DNA from: JADFQT01 sp965216025
Lineage (GTDB): Bacteria; Chloroflexota; Dehalococcoidia; Lucifugimonadales; UBA3495
Assembly: GCA_965216025.1 (NCBI GenBank)
Contig: CBDCEX010000018.1
Location: forward strand, 372,001 to 436,000
Length of the DNA: 64,000 bases
Direction: 5' to 3'
The first letter of the stretch is position 1. Each line of letters opens with the position of its first letter. A program made the position numbers and the translations under genes. Under the pieces are notes generated by a model. That model worked only from the letters and a program-made list of their open reading frames with translations. It searched no databases and was not told where the DNA came from. Below, piece by piece: positions 27,764 to 35,203 of this stretch.

Positions 27764-28021
27764 TCTAAAGCAACGCTAGCCGGAGTCAAACCAGCTTCTT
27801 CGTCGCTGGCCGAGTTTGCCGGCTATCTCCATGGACTCACCGAGCGCGAGCGGGAGGTGCTGCGTCTGGTAGCTCTGGGTAGGAAAAACCCCGAAATTGC
27901 CGCCGAGCTATTCATCAGCGTGAACACCGTCACCCGTCACGTCACCAATAATTTCGTCAAAACCAGCACCAGGAACCGGGTGAAAGCGGCGGTCTACGCA
28001 GCCAGAATGCGCTTGGTGTAG
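27764..28021 (+). pseudogene. LuxR-type regulator, C-terminal remnant
   Basis: The 86 codons from the IS border to TAG at 28019-28021 include LTEREREVLRLVALGRKNPE, then IAAELFISVNTVTRHVTNNF and NRVKAAVYAARM. This is a LuxR/FixJ helix-turn-helix of the kind that ends long Chloroflexi ATPase- or cyclase-LuxR proteins. The rest of the gene is missing upstream, where the IS630 begins. The fragment has no start codon of its own and is presumably not expressed, unless by read-through from the IS. Confidence 0.8.
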
Positions 28022-28149
28022 CCTCCAACCGAATCGAAAATATCCCAGAGTTGTGTGATGCGCTGCTATCGCTCCTCTCCTTAAAATCGGTATGCACGCC
28101 ATCATCTCGGCTGGTGGGTGCGCTCACCCGACTAAAAAGGAGAGGAGTT

Positions 28150-28533
28150 ATGAGTATCGCATCGGAAAAGTCCCTGTACGAACGGCTCGGAGGGTATGAT
28201 GGCTTGGCGGCGGCCACCGACGATCTGCTGCAAAGGGTGACCAGCGATCCGGACATCGGTTTTTATTGGAGAGGGCACAGCACCGATAGCATGAAACGGG
28301 ACCGGCAGCTTATTGTCGACTTCCTGTGTGAAGCAACCGGCGGCCCGGTAATTTATCGGGGACGGGACATGAAGACTTCCCATGCGGGCCTGAATATCAC
28401 TGAAAGGGAATGGGAGATATTTATCACCCATACAATAGCTACACTGGAACATTTCCAGGTCCCCGAACAGGAAAAGGAGGAATTTATCGCCTGTGCCAAC
28501 AGCCTTAAAGATGAGATAGTAGAAAAACCCTAA
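28150..28533 (+). CDS. glbN: Truncated haemoglobin (group 1 / GlbN-like)
   Basis: A small 2-on-2 globin of 127 residues that binds haem and probably O2 or NO. The N-terminal SLYERLGGYDGLAAATDDLL is the group-I start. YRGRDMKTSHAGLNITEREW contains the proximal histidine (SH-A-G-L) in its standard setting. FYWRG stands at the usual Phe-Tyr site. Start ATG 28150 follows AAGGAGAGGAG. The gene is single and follows the LuxR remnant. Likely roles are NO detoxification or oxygen handling. Confidence 0.92.
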   Translation: MSIASEKSLYERLGGYDGLAAATDDLLQRVTSDPDIGFYWRGHSTDSMKRDRQLIVDFLCEATGGPVIYRGRDMKTSHAGLNITEREWEIFITHTIATLEHFQVPEQEKEEFIACANSLKDEIVEKP

Positions 28534-28659
28534 AGCCGTTTGCTAGGCTTCCTTCTGTCGAACGGTAGCTGACCGGAAGAAAGACAGTAGCCATCGGTGC
28601 CGCCGAGGGCCTCTAAGGCTGCTGCGGGCCACTGCGAGGTCATCTGCCCTCGCCCAGCG

Positions 28660-30066
28660 TTACTCCGGTTGCTGCTGTTGTTGCTGTTCCACGTGTTGGC
28701 GGATGGAGTACCAATCTCCCAGCAGGCGTTGCATCTCCTGGGGAGCCACTTCAGTTCGTCCATAATGGGTGAGTTGGAACCCATCGACGATCCGCCCCAC
28801 CGACTCGGCGGGCAAAGCCCAGCCCAGGCTGTTCTGATGCTCCTTAGGCGATTGCCACTCGTGGCGGGGGTGGTCGGCCTGCGTCGCCAGCACCAGGAAG
28901 CTGTGGTAGGCCTCCCTTGGGTCTGTGGGCTCGGGCAGCGGGATTTTCCTATCCTTGGCGCCGGGCATCACTCCACTCCACCAGTCGTTAAGCATCGTTC
29001 CCAGGTCCTTGCTAGCCTTCTCCCAGGTGAAAAGAGATTCTCGGGTCTCCTCCACCGCGGTGGCCTGCCTCCATAGCCTCCGGTGCCTGAAGAGGCGGAA
29101 CAGTAGCCAGCCGCCCACGGCAGCGACGGAGAAAAAGGCGACACCCTTGAGCAGAGCTACCAGAAGAGTCGAGGGGCCGCCCCGGCCCGTGTCCTCCAGA
29201 CTTTCGTGAAACTGGCGAATCTGGGCTTGGGCCAACTCCAGCCCTTCCAGGTCGCCTCCGCCCAAAATGCTGGCCAGCCAATTCCCAAACGACACTAAGG
29301 CAGCCGCGATCAGCCCCAATCCCAGTAGCACGGGTCTCAAAATCCAGAGGCCGACGGTGCCAATCATGCGAAATATGGAACGAACCAAAACGTCCGCTCC
29401 CCCCAAGCCCAGTCCGCTGATGATTAGGCCCAAGAGCAGAACACCGCCGACGGTAACGCCGATGGGGATCAGCCAATCTCGGGACATGGGCTGAGAGTCT
29501 AACGACTCCCAGGAGAACCGGGCCAGTGACAGGCCCGCCAGCCCCACGCCGAAGAAGCTGAGGATGAAGACGCCGCTGGTTACATTCCAATCCGTAAAGG
29601 CGTCGATTAGCACGCCGATCACCATCACTGCCATCCCCCACTGGAAAGAACCCCGTATGGTGTCCAGGTTCATATCATCGTGCGCCAAGGCGCCGCCTCG
29701 CCACCAGAGGACCGTGAGGAAGGCCAGGGTGATGGTGAAGGTGACAGCGTCTACCCAGGCGCCGATAAGGATTGTGTCGATGGGAAGGAAACCTAAGCCG
29801 TGGCTTAGGTCGGCCAGGAAAATAAGGGACGCAACACTGATTACCAGGCCGACCCCCCCCCTCAGATTCAGTGAGAAGCGGATGGTTTGCAAGTAGAGGG
29901 ACAGCAGGAAGGACCATAGTAGGGTCAATAGGGTTAACCAGAAGGGTATACGGGCCTCCGGCAAGGCAATTAAGTTGGAGATGATGGTGAAGGCTAGGTA
30001 GAGGGCGCACCCCTCCAGGAACAGGCCTACCCCGGTGAGAACACTACTCCGTCCGAACTTGCTCAT
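28660..30066 (-). CDS. Multi-pass membrane protein with C-terminal DUF4129 domain
   Basis: About ten hydrophobic segments fill residues 10-320 (for example FLEGCALYLAFTIISNLIAL, LIPIGVTVGGVLLLGLIISG). After the last membrane helix comes a cytosolic or external DUF4129 domain (EAYHSFLVLATQ ... SVGRIVDGFQLTHYGRTEVA). DUF4129 usually ends transglutaminase-like membrane proteins, but no transglutaminase Cys-His-Asp domain is present here. The start is ATG 30066 with GGAGAAAG. It overlaps the end of the DUF58 gene by 23 bp. A glutamine run (QQQQQQ) ends the protein. Together with MoxR and DUF58 it forms a widespread three-gene set of unknown assembly function. Confidence 0.8.
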   Translation of the reverse strand: MSKFGRSSVLTGVGLFLEGCALYLAFTIISNLIALPEARIPFWLTLLTLLWSFLLSLYLQTIRFSLNLRGGVGLVISVASLIFLADLSHGLGFLPIDTILIGAWVDAVTFTITLAFLTVLWWRGGALAHDDMNLDTIRGSFQWGMAVMVIGVLIDAFTDWNVTSGVFILSFFGVGLAGLSLARFSWESLDSQPMSRDWLIPIGVTVGGVLLLGLIISGLGLGGADVLVRSIFRMIGTVGLWILRPVLLGLGLIAAALVSFGNWLASILGGGDLEGLELAQAQIRQFHESLEDTGRGGPSTLLVALLKGVAFFSVAAVGGWLLFRLFRHRRLWRQATAVEETRESLFTWEKASKDLGTMLNDWWSGVMPGAKDRKIPLPEPTDPREAYHSFLVLATQADHPRHEWQSPKEHQNSLGWALPAESVGRIVDGFQLTHYGRTEVAPQEMQRLLGDWYSIRQHVEQQQQQQPE

Positions 30067-31267
30067 CTTTCTCCACCGTGTCCAGCCCCAGGCCGGTCTG
30101 AAATAGCGGCACCCCCGGTACCTCCATCCGGGGTGCTCCATCTCCCGAGTAGAACACCACCACCTGATAACCTCGGCTCTTGATCTCCCGGATCTCCTCC
30201 GCCAATGCGTTAGTTAGTAGGGAAGTCACGATGGCCACGGTAGTTCCCGACGGCATGGAGGCCCGCTCGGCCCGCAGCACCTCGGGCAGCGAAGCCACCG
30301 CGTATTGACCGGCCATGGCTAGAGATTCCAGCACCAGGTCCAATTGGGAACCCGAGTTGCTTATCCTCAAGTTGATCCACTTTCCCGAATAGACCGCCAC
30401 GCCGTTGCTGAGCAAGCCGAAGCTGAAACGTTGGTCGGAGCAATGCTTGGCCAGCGACGCCGCAACGGTGACGGCCCGCTCGAACAAGCGACGGTTGGCG
30501 CCTTGCCAGGCGTGTTCGCTGGTCCGGGCGTTAAGCGCGATGAGCACCTTTAAGGCCACGACAGGCTCGTATTTTTTTGTCTGGATGGTCGACCGCCGCG
30601 CCGTGGCTTTCCAGTCGATGTGCTTCATGGGGTCGCTGGGGTCATAGTCCCGCAGGCCGATAAATCGGCTGGAGTCCTGGTAAATGGGCAGGTGCCCCTT
30701 GGATTCTCCCAATGGGTGCTCCGATGGCCATACCAGCTGCTCCAGTTCGACTAAGCGGGGATAGACCAGCAAGTGTTCCACTTGGGTCAGGTGGACTTCC
30801 GCCGCGGTGAAGCCAAAGATATCGCCGCTCCGCAATCGAGCCGGGCCAATGCGGTGGTACCCCCGATGGTCGCACCGCAGGCTGTATTTCCACGAAACCC
30901 GCTGGTAGGGAAGCAGCGAGCTGGTGATCCGATGCTCTTTGGTTAGCTCGGTGCCCGTGCCCCGGAGGCTGGCCCCCAGGAGCTCCAATTCGGCGGGGAA
31001 GGAGTCTTGGATGTCGACCCAAATCAGGGGGACAATCTTTTCATTGGTGAGGGAGATAGTGTAATCCAGGGTGTCCCCAATGAAGGCCCGATGCCGAGAG
31101 AGGGAGCGGCTATGGGTTACATCCCGAAAGGCAAAGTGGTTCCAGAACTTGGTCAATAGCCAGATGATGATCACCAGGCTTCCCACTACTATCAGGAGGC
31201 CCTGGCTGGCAACCAGGCCAATTATCACTAATAAGAAGCTTACCAGCAGCCAGAGGTCGTTGAGCAT
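30044..31267 (-). CDS. DUF58-domain protein
   Basis: Two N-terminal membrane helices (LWLLVSFLLVIIGLVASQGL, then LIVVGSLVIIIWLL) are followed by a beta-rich region. The DUF58 signature follows in SRFIGLRDYDPSDPMKHIDW and KATARRSTIQTKKYE. A von Willebrand-like fold fills the C-terminus. Its usual partner is the MoxR AAA+ ATPase encoded just upstream. Degenerate 15-17 bp repeats (GCGGTTGGGCATACC-like) lie between it and moxR at 31277-31320. 407 residues, start ATG 31267. Confidence 0.9.
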   Translation of the reverse strand: MLNDLWLLVSFLLVIIGLVASQGLLIVVGSLVIIIWLLTKFWNHFAFRDVTHSRSLSRHRAFIGDTLDYTISLTNEKIVPLIWVDIQDSFPAELELLGASLRGTGTELTKEHRITSSLLPYQRVSWKYSLRCDHRGYHRIGPARLRSGDIFGFTAAEVHLTQVEHLLVYPRLVELEQLVWPSEHPLGESKGHLPIYQDSSRFIGLRDYDPSDPMKHIDWKATARRSTIQTKKYEPVVALKVLIALNARTSEHAWQGANRRLFERAVTVAASLAKHCSDQRFSFGLLSNGVAVYSGKWINLRISNSGSQLDLVLESLAMAGQYAVASLPEVLRAERASMPSGTTVAIVTSLLTNALAEEIREIKSRGYQVVVFYSGDGAPRMEVPGVPLFQTGLGLDTVEKDEQVRTE

Positions 31268-31316
31268 GAACTACCTGCGGTTCGGTATACGGCGGTTGGG
31301 CATACCGGCGGTTGGG

Positions 31317-32270
31317 TCATACCGGCACTTCCACCTGCTCCAGAATCTCTTGAATGACGGTTTCGGAGGTACGCTCGCGGAGGCGGGCTTGGGACTTCAG
31401 GATTACCCGGTGGGCCAGAGCGTAGGGTGCCAGCAGCTTGATCTCATCGGGTGTCACATATTCTCGGCCGCGTATCGCCGAAAGGGCCTGGCTGCACCGG
31501 TAAAGTCCCAGGGTGGCGCGGGGGCTGGCCCCCAGCTCAATGTCCTGATGGTCTCTGGTGGCTTGAACCAGTCGCACAATGTAGGTGCGGAGCACTGGGT
31601 CCACATAAACCCGCTGGACCCAGGTTTGAAACTCCGCCACCTGCTGGGCGCCGGTTACCGGCTTCATTTCCCTAAGAGGATCGGCCGCCTGGAACCTTAA
31701 GAGCATTTCTTCCTCCTCAGATTCAGTTGGGTAGCCCATGTTCAACCGCAGTAGAAAACGGTCTAGCTGGGCTTCGGGAAGAGGAAAGGTGCCCTCCAGT
31801 TCTATGGGGTTCTGGGTCGCCAGGACCAGAAAGGGGGCCGGCAGCGGCACGGTGGTTTCGTCAACGGTGACTTGGCCCTCCCCCATGGCCTCCAGTAGGG
31901 CCGACTGGGTGCGGGGTGTAGCTCGATTAATCTCATCGGCCAACACCACCTGGGCGATAATGGGTCCAGGGCGGAATTCGAAAGCACCGGTTTGCTGATT
32001 ATAGTAATGGATGCCGGTGATGTCCGAGGGCAGCAGGTCGGGGGTGCATTGGATTCGCTTGAAGACGCAATCCAAAGAGTTGGCGAGGGCTCGGGCCAGG
32101 GTGGTTTTGCCAATTCCGGGCACATCTTCAATCAAGACATGGCCGCCGCTGAGAACGGCCGCCAGAATCAGCTCGACTACATCATCTTTGCCCACCAGCA
32201 CCTGCCCTATGTTGGACTTGATCTGGGCGGCGGCCTGGGCTACTTGAGAGATGATTTCGGTATTCTGCAC
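31317..32270 (-). CDS. MoxR-family AAA+ ATPase
   Basis: MoxR ATPases act as chaperones for metal insertion or complex assembly, often with DUF58 or VWA partners. Walker A is IEDVPGIGKTTLARALA (about residues 38-54), Walker B VVLADEINRATPRTQSALLE, sensor 1 VLATQNPIELEGTFPLPEAQ, and the lid contains SPRATLGLYRCSQALSAI. At 317 residues it is typical. It lies between the nucleotidyltransferase and DUF58 genes, with gaps of 14 and 49 bp. Confidence 0.93.
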   Translation of the reverse strand: MQNTEIISQVAQAAAQIKSNIGQVLVGKDDVVELILAAVLSGGHVLIEDVPGIGKTTLARALANSLDCVFKRIQCTPDLLPSDITGIHYYNQQTGAFEFRPGPIIAQVVLADEINRATPRTQSALLEAMGEGQVTVDETTVPLPAPFLVLATQNPIELEGTFPLPEAQLDRFLLRLNMGYPTESEEEEMLLRFQAADPLREMKPVTGAQQVAEFQTWVQRVYVDPVLRTYIVRLVQATRDHQDIELGASPRATLGLYRCSQALSAIRGREYVTPDEIKLLAPYALAHRVILKSQARLRERTSETVIQEILEQVEVPV

Positions 32271-32284
32271 TGACTCGCGCGACG

Positions 32285-33031
32285 CTAGGAGCCACCGGCG
32301 GTCTCAGCAGACGAAGCAACCGCGCTTCGGCCGCGGGCCGCCAGATATTCTTCAGCTTCTTTCAGGTCCTTGAAGGAATCCACGCTGCGCCAGAATGCCC
32401 GGGACCGCAGCGCAGCGATCTGACCGGCCTTCGCCAGGGCAGGAAAGGTTTCAGTTTCATGGTCGCCTAACTCCGGCAGCAGGGCGGCGATGCGCCGGTC
32501 GAAGACGTAAATCCCCGCGTTAATCCAGTGGGCCATCTCCACCTTTTCTCTAAACCCCACCACGTCGTCTTCCGAGTTAAGGTCCACCAATCCGTAGGGG
32601 CTGACCATGGGCACCACCATGATGCTGGCCAGGTGGGTGGAGTCCGCCGCCTGCCTCTGCTGGAACGCCGCCAGCAGATTCTCGGGATTCTCAGAGGTGA
32701 TTATGTCGCCGTTGAGCACCATGACCGACTCGGTTTCTGCCGGGACCTGGGAAAACCCCTGGCGAATAGCTCCTCCCCGTCCCAGAGGGGAATCTTCCAC
32801 GCTATAGTGGGCCTGAAAACCAAATCCGCCGCCATCGCCAAAGTAATCCTGGATCTTCTGCCAGCGATATCCGACCAGAAACACTATGTCGGTAACCCCG
32901 GCTTGGCGCAGCCATTGAACTTGGTGCCAAAGAATGGGCTTATCGCAGAGTGGCACCATGGGCTTGGGGAGAGTGTCGGTCAAAGGCCGGAGTCTTTCCC
33001 CCATGCCGCCCGCAAGAATGAGTGCGTACAT
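32285..33031 (-). CDS. Sugar-phosphate nucleotidyltransferase
   Basis: This enzyme activates a sugar-1-phosphate with NTP. The signature is MYALILAGGMGERLRPLTDT followed by LPKPMVPLCDKPIL. VMVLNGDIIT binds metal. The 248 residues cover only the catalytic Rossmann-like domain, with no hexapeptide tail. This suggests a mannose-1-phosphate guanylyl-, glucose-1-phosphate thymidylyl- or heptose-type transferase. The precise sugar is uncertain. A TTGACC-17-TATAGT promoter lies 46 bp upstream, making this the first gene of the moxR-DUF58-DUF4129 operon. Confidence 0.85.
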   Translation of the reverse strand: MYALILAGGMGERLRPLTDTLPKPMVPLCDKPILWHQVQWLRQAGVTDIVFLVGYRWQKIQDYFGDGGGFGFQAHYSVEDSPLGRGGAIRQGFSQVPAETESVMVLNGDIITSENPENLLAAFQQRQAADSTHLASIMVVPMVSPYGLVDLNSEDDVVGFREKVEMAHWINAGIYVFDRRIAALLPELGDHETETFPALAKAGQIAALRSRAFWRSVDSFKDLKEAEEYLAARGRSAVASSAETAGGS

Positions 33032-33076
33032 TTCAGATTACCCTGAGGGAAACCAATTAATCGCAGATTCTCAAAT

Positions 33077-33105
33077 ACTATAACTGGCTACAGGGACGGG
33101 GTCAA
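33077..33105 (-). promoter_or_regulatory. Sigma-70 promoter of the nucleotidyltransferase-moxR operon
   Basis: On the minus strand, TTGACC (33105-33100) and TATAGT (33082-33077) are separated by 17 bp. The start codon is 46 bp downstream. Confidence 0.6.
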
Positions 33106-33291
33106 TCTGGGCGGTTTTTGGATCAGAGCAGCTGTTGGCGTCCGGGATTGGGAGCCAGTAGGGGTAAGGGAACTGGCTGCCTGGACTGGGTAGAAGTAGG
33201 AACTTGGGAGTTAAGGTTTCGGTTGTTAGTTCGCCAGCCTCGCCAGGATGGTTCAGCCTTTTCTCAGTCCATTCTTAGTTCAACACCCAGG

Positions 33292-33327
33292 TAAATGTGA
33301 CTATAGTCATGACTATAGTCACATTTA
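33292..33327. promoter_or_regulatory. 36-bp perfect palindrome, putative Phd operator
   Basis: The half site TAAATGTGACTATAGTCA is followed by its exact reverse complement. Each half itself contains GACTATAGTC, a 10-bp palindrome, so two identical sites stand side by side. It ends 13 bp before the antitoxin start. Phd/YefM antitoxins repress their own operon by binding paired palindromes, so this is the likely operator. Confidence 0.75.
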
Positions 33328-33340
33328 GGCAGGTGCGTTG

Positions 33341-33568
33341 ATGAGGACTATCAAAGCTTCAGAATTTAAGGCCAAATGCCTAAAAATCATGGAGGAGGTG
33401 GCGGCTGCGGGCGAGGGTGTGCTGATTACGAAAAATGGCGTTCCCATCACCCAACTCATACCGGTCCGGCGCAGGCCGGAAACCCTTTTCGGGGCCCTCA
33501 AAGGATCAGCTTCTATCGACGGGGATATTGTCAGCCCGGTCGATTCCAGTTGGGATGCTCTGTCGTGA
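33341..33568 (+). CDS. Phd/YefM-family antitoxin
   Basis: The 75-residue protein starts MRTIKASEFKAKCLKIMEEV, the DNA-binding N-terminus of Phd/YefM. GVLITKNGVPITQLIPV forms the central beta sheet. The C-terminal tail would wrap the toxin. The start at ATG 33341 follows a 36-bp palindrome that it probably binds. The toxin gene overlaps its end but is broken, so the antitoxin appears to be an orphan. Confidence 0.88.
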   Translation: MRTIKASEFKAKCLKIMEEVAAAGEGVLITKNGVPITQLIPVRRRPETLFGALKGSASIDGDIVSPVDSSWDALS

Positions 33569-33660
33569 CGGCTGGCTTGTCGGCTGTCTTGCTCGATACG
33601 CATGCGCTGGTATGGCAACTGGGGATAGAGACTTCCTGCAGGAAGTTGGCAAGAGTTTAA
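33565..33660 (+). pseudogene. VapC-like PIN-domain toxin, N-terminal remnant
   Basis: GTG 33565 overlaps the antitoxin stop in GTGA. The frame gives VTAGLSAVLLDTHALVWQLG, and LLDTHALVWQL is the first strand and metal-binding aspartate of PIN RNases of the Phd-partnered type. After about 20 residues the similarity stops, and TAA follows at 33658, 12 bp before the tRNA-Gln. Over 100 residues, including the other three acidic residues, are absent. The toxin must be inactive. Confidence 0.8.
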
Positions 33661-33671
33661 TAATTTTTTTC

Positions 33672-33745
33672 TGGCTGCCCGGCCTGGGTTCGAACCAGGG
33701 CTTACAGCTCCAAAGGCTGACGTGCTACCGCTACACCACCGGGCA
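33672..33745 (-). tRNA. tRNA-Gln (anticodon TTG)
   Basis: The minus strand folds as a cloverleaf. The acceptor is TGCCCGG/CCGGGCA, with discriminator G and an encoded CCA. The D arm is GTGTAGCGGTAGCAC. The anticodon loop CTTTGGA gives TTG. The T arm is CCTGG-TTCGAAC-CCAGG. It reads CAA. Confidence 0.93.
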
Positions 33746-33797
33746 AAGAGAGAGGGGAGCGGGCGCCAACCAGAAATGGGCATCCCGCACCCAACTA

Positions 33798-33826
33798 TTT
33801 TGAGGCTCGGTCCTTGCTGGCGTCAA
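33798..33826 (-). promoter_or_regulatory. Possible promoter of tRNA-Gln
   Basis: TTGACG (33826-33821) and TCAAAA (33803-33798) lie 17 bp apart on the minus strand, 53 bp before the tRNA. The -10 is weak. Confidence 0.35.
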
Positions 33827-33922
33827 GGGGAATATGCTTCCCGACGATGCTATAATAAGCCCGGCTAATTTGAGGACTAGGACCAGATTCCGCTAAAGCT
33901 GGGAAGACGAGGCTGCTCGACT

Positions 33923-34702
33923 ATGCGCAAGGTCAGAATCGCTTTATTGCACGTCGCCCCCATCGCCTGCGACTTGGACCATAACCGCAGGTTAATCGAA
34001 TCGGCACTGGATCTGGCCGTCGAGCAGGGCGCTGATTGGGTGGTGACGCCGGAGCTCTTTATCTCCGGTTATCTGTTCCAGGAGAAGATCGGCACCGATT
34101 GGATCTTGCCTCAACCCGACGATTGGGTGCAGGTTTTTTGCCGTCGGATTAAAGACCACGGGGTAACCGTTTTCCTGTCCCATCCAGAAAGGGATGCCGG
34201 TACTAACCAGCTGTATAACACGGTTTTCGTGATCAACCCCAGGGGCGAGATTATCGGCAAGCACAGCAAGGTCAAGACCCTGCAAGGCGCTGAAGCCTGG
34301 TCCACGGCGGGCAAGGTGGTCGAGCCCATCGAATGTGACGGCGTGAAGGTGGGAATTCTAGTCTGCGCCGACGCTTACAAGAACGAGGTGGCCCAGGTGC
34401 TGAAAGATAAGGGCGCGGAGCTGCTGGTTTCTCCCGCCTCGTGGGGGCCGGGCCGATGCGGCCCGGACGGTGAGTGGGAAAGGCGAACCTGGGATACCGG
34501 GCTTCCCATAATGGTCTGCAACCGATCCGGCGTGGAAAAGGAGGAATTGGACTACAGCCGGGCCGAGAGCGTGGTGGCGCAGGGTGGCGAACGGCTGATG
34601 TCGGCGTACTCCGAAAATTCGGTGGTCCTCTCCTTCAATTGGGACCTGGAAAACATGACGCTATTGTCCGAGGATTTCCAGCGGGCCTACCTTCCCGGAT
34701 AG
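33923..34702 (+). CDS. Carbon-nitrogen hydrolase (nitrilase superfamily)
   Basis: The Glu-Lys-Cys triad is visible: E in WVVTPELFISGY, K in IGKHSKVKTLQGAE and C in GILVCADAYKNEVA. Enzymes of this superfamily hydrolyse nitriles, amides, carbamoyl or N-acyl groups. The exact class cannot be assigned. 259 residues, ATG 33923 (MRKVRIALLHVAPIACDLDH). A perfect TATAAT (33851-33856) lies upstream but without a -35. The stop codon sits within the first unit of a 16-bp triplicate repeat. Confidence 0.85.
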   Translation: MRKVRIALLHVAPIACDLDHNRRLIESALDLAVEQGADWVVTPELFISGYLFQEKIGTDWILPQPDDWVQVFCRRIKDHGVTVFLSHPERDAGTNQLYNTVFVINPRGEIIGKHSKVKTLQGAEAWSTAGKVVEPIECDGVKVGILVCADAYKNEVAQVLKDKGAELLVSPASWGPGRCGPDGEWERRTWDTGLPIMVCNRSGVEKEELDYSRAESVVAQGGERLMSAYSENSVVLSFNWDLENMTLLSEDFQRAYLPG

Positions 34703-34741
34703 CATCCCACCCGGATAGCATCCCACCCGGATAGCATCCCA
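34694..34741. repeat. 16-bp perfect tandem triplication
   Basis: CCCGGATAGCATCCCA occurs three times in tandem. The first unit contains the stop codon of the nitrilase-family gene. The rest lies between converging genes. Confidence 0.92.
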
Positions 34742-34756
34742 CGGGATAGGACAATC

Positions 34757-35203
34757 CTAGCGGTCTTCTTCAGCCAGAAACCGCTCCAAGATAAGCGCGG
34801 CGGCGGTGGCGTCGACCAGACCCCGCTTCTTCGAGGGTTGCTCCCCAGCTTCACGCAGCAGTCCCTCCGCTTCATAAGACGTAAAGCGTTCATCCACGGT
34901 GTAGACCGGTAGATTGGTGCGCCGGCGCAGGGCCCGAACAAATCCCTGGGCCCGTTTCGCCTGAGCCCCGACTTCGCCGGCCAGCGTGTAGGGCAACCCG
35001 GCCACGAAGCCTTCGACCTGGCGCTCCCGGGCGATGCCCAGCAGGCGGGCGATGTCCTGCTTGAGGGTTTGCCGCTCCAGATGCCCGGCCGGAATGACCA
35101 GCCTGCCCGTGCCGTGACAAACGGCCAGGCCGATGCGGCGCTGACCCAAGTCCAGGCCCATCAACTTTTGCCGCTTCCGGTCATGTAGCATCTGGAGATT
35201 CAC
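34757..35203 (-). CDS. ruvX: Putative Holliday junction resolvase / pre-16S rRNA nuclease RuvX (YqgF)
   Basis: RuvX/YqgF is an RNase H-fold nuclease implicated in 5' end maturation of 16S rRNA. LMGLDLGQRRIGLAVCH holds the first catalytic aspartate, FVAGLPYTLAGEVGAQ the second region, TVDERFTSYEAEGLL the Glu motif and KKRGLVDATAAALILE the last Asp. The start is probably GTG 35203, overlapping the alaS stop as GTGA, or ATG 35191. The alaS-ruvX order is common. 148 residues. Confidence 0.92.
   Translation of the reverse strand: MNLQMLHDRKRQKLMGLDLGQRRIGLAVCHGTGRLVIPAGHLERQTLKQDIARLLGIARERQVEGFVAGLPYTLAGEVGAQAKRAQGFVRALRRRTNLPVYTVDERFTSYEAEGLLREAGEQPSKKRGLVDATAAALILERFLAEEDR

Larger units (their letters stand above)
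26475..27764 (+). mobile_element. IS630-family insertion sequence, complete
   Basis: About 1290 bp bounded by 30-bp imperfect inverted repeats. The left repeat (26476-26505) begins CCTAAACCAAAGCTAAGGTG; the right (27734-27763) ends GGCTTTAGTTTAGG. Both contain GTGAAACCTACAT. It carries the two transposase frames. IS630 elements normally duplicate TA, but the flanks here (AAT on the left, CTA on the right) show no clear TA pair. The insertion may therefore have been followed by an adjacent deletion. It separates tsaE from the tail of a LuxR gene. Confidence 0.88.
33032..33340. other. Intergenic region between the nucleotidyltransferase and Phd genes
   Basis: 309 bp with divergent signals: the minus-strand promoter at 33077-33105 and the operator palindrome at 33292-33327. 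The sequence between is unremarkable. Confidence 0.6.
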
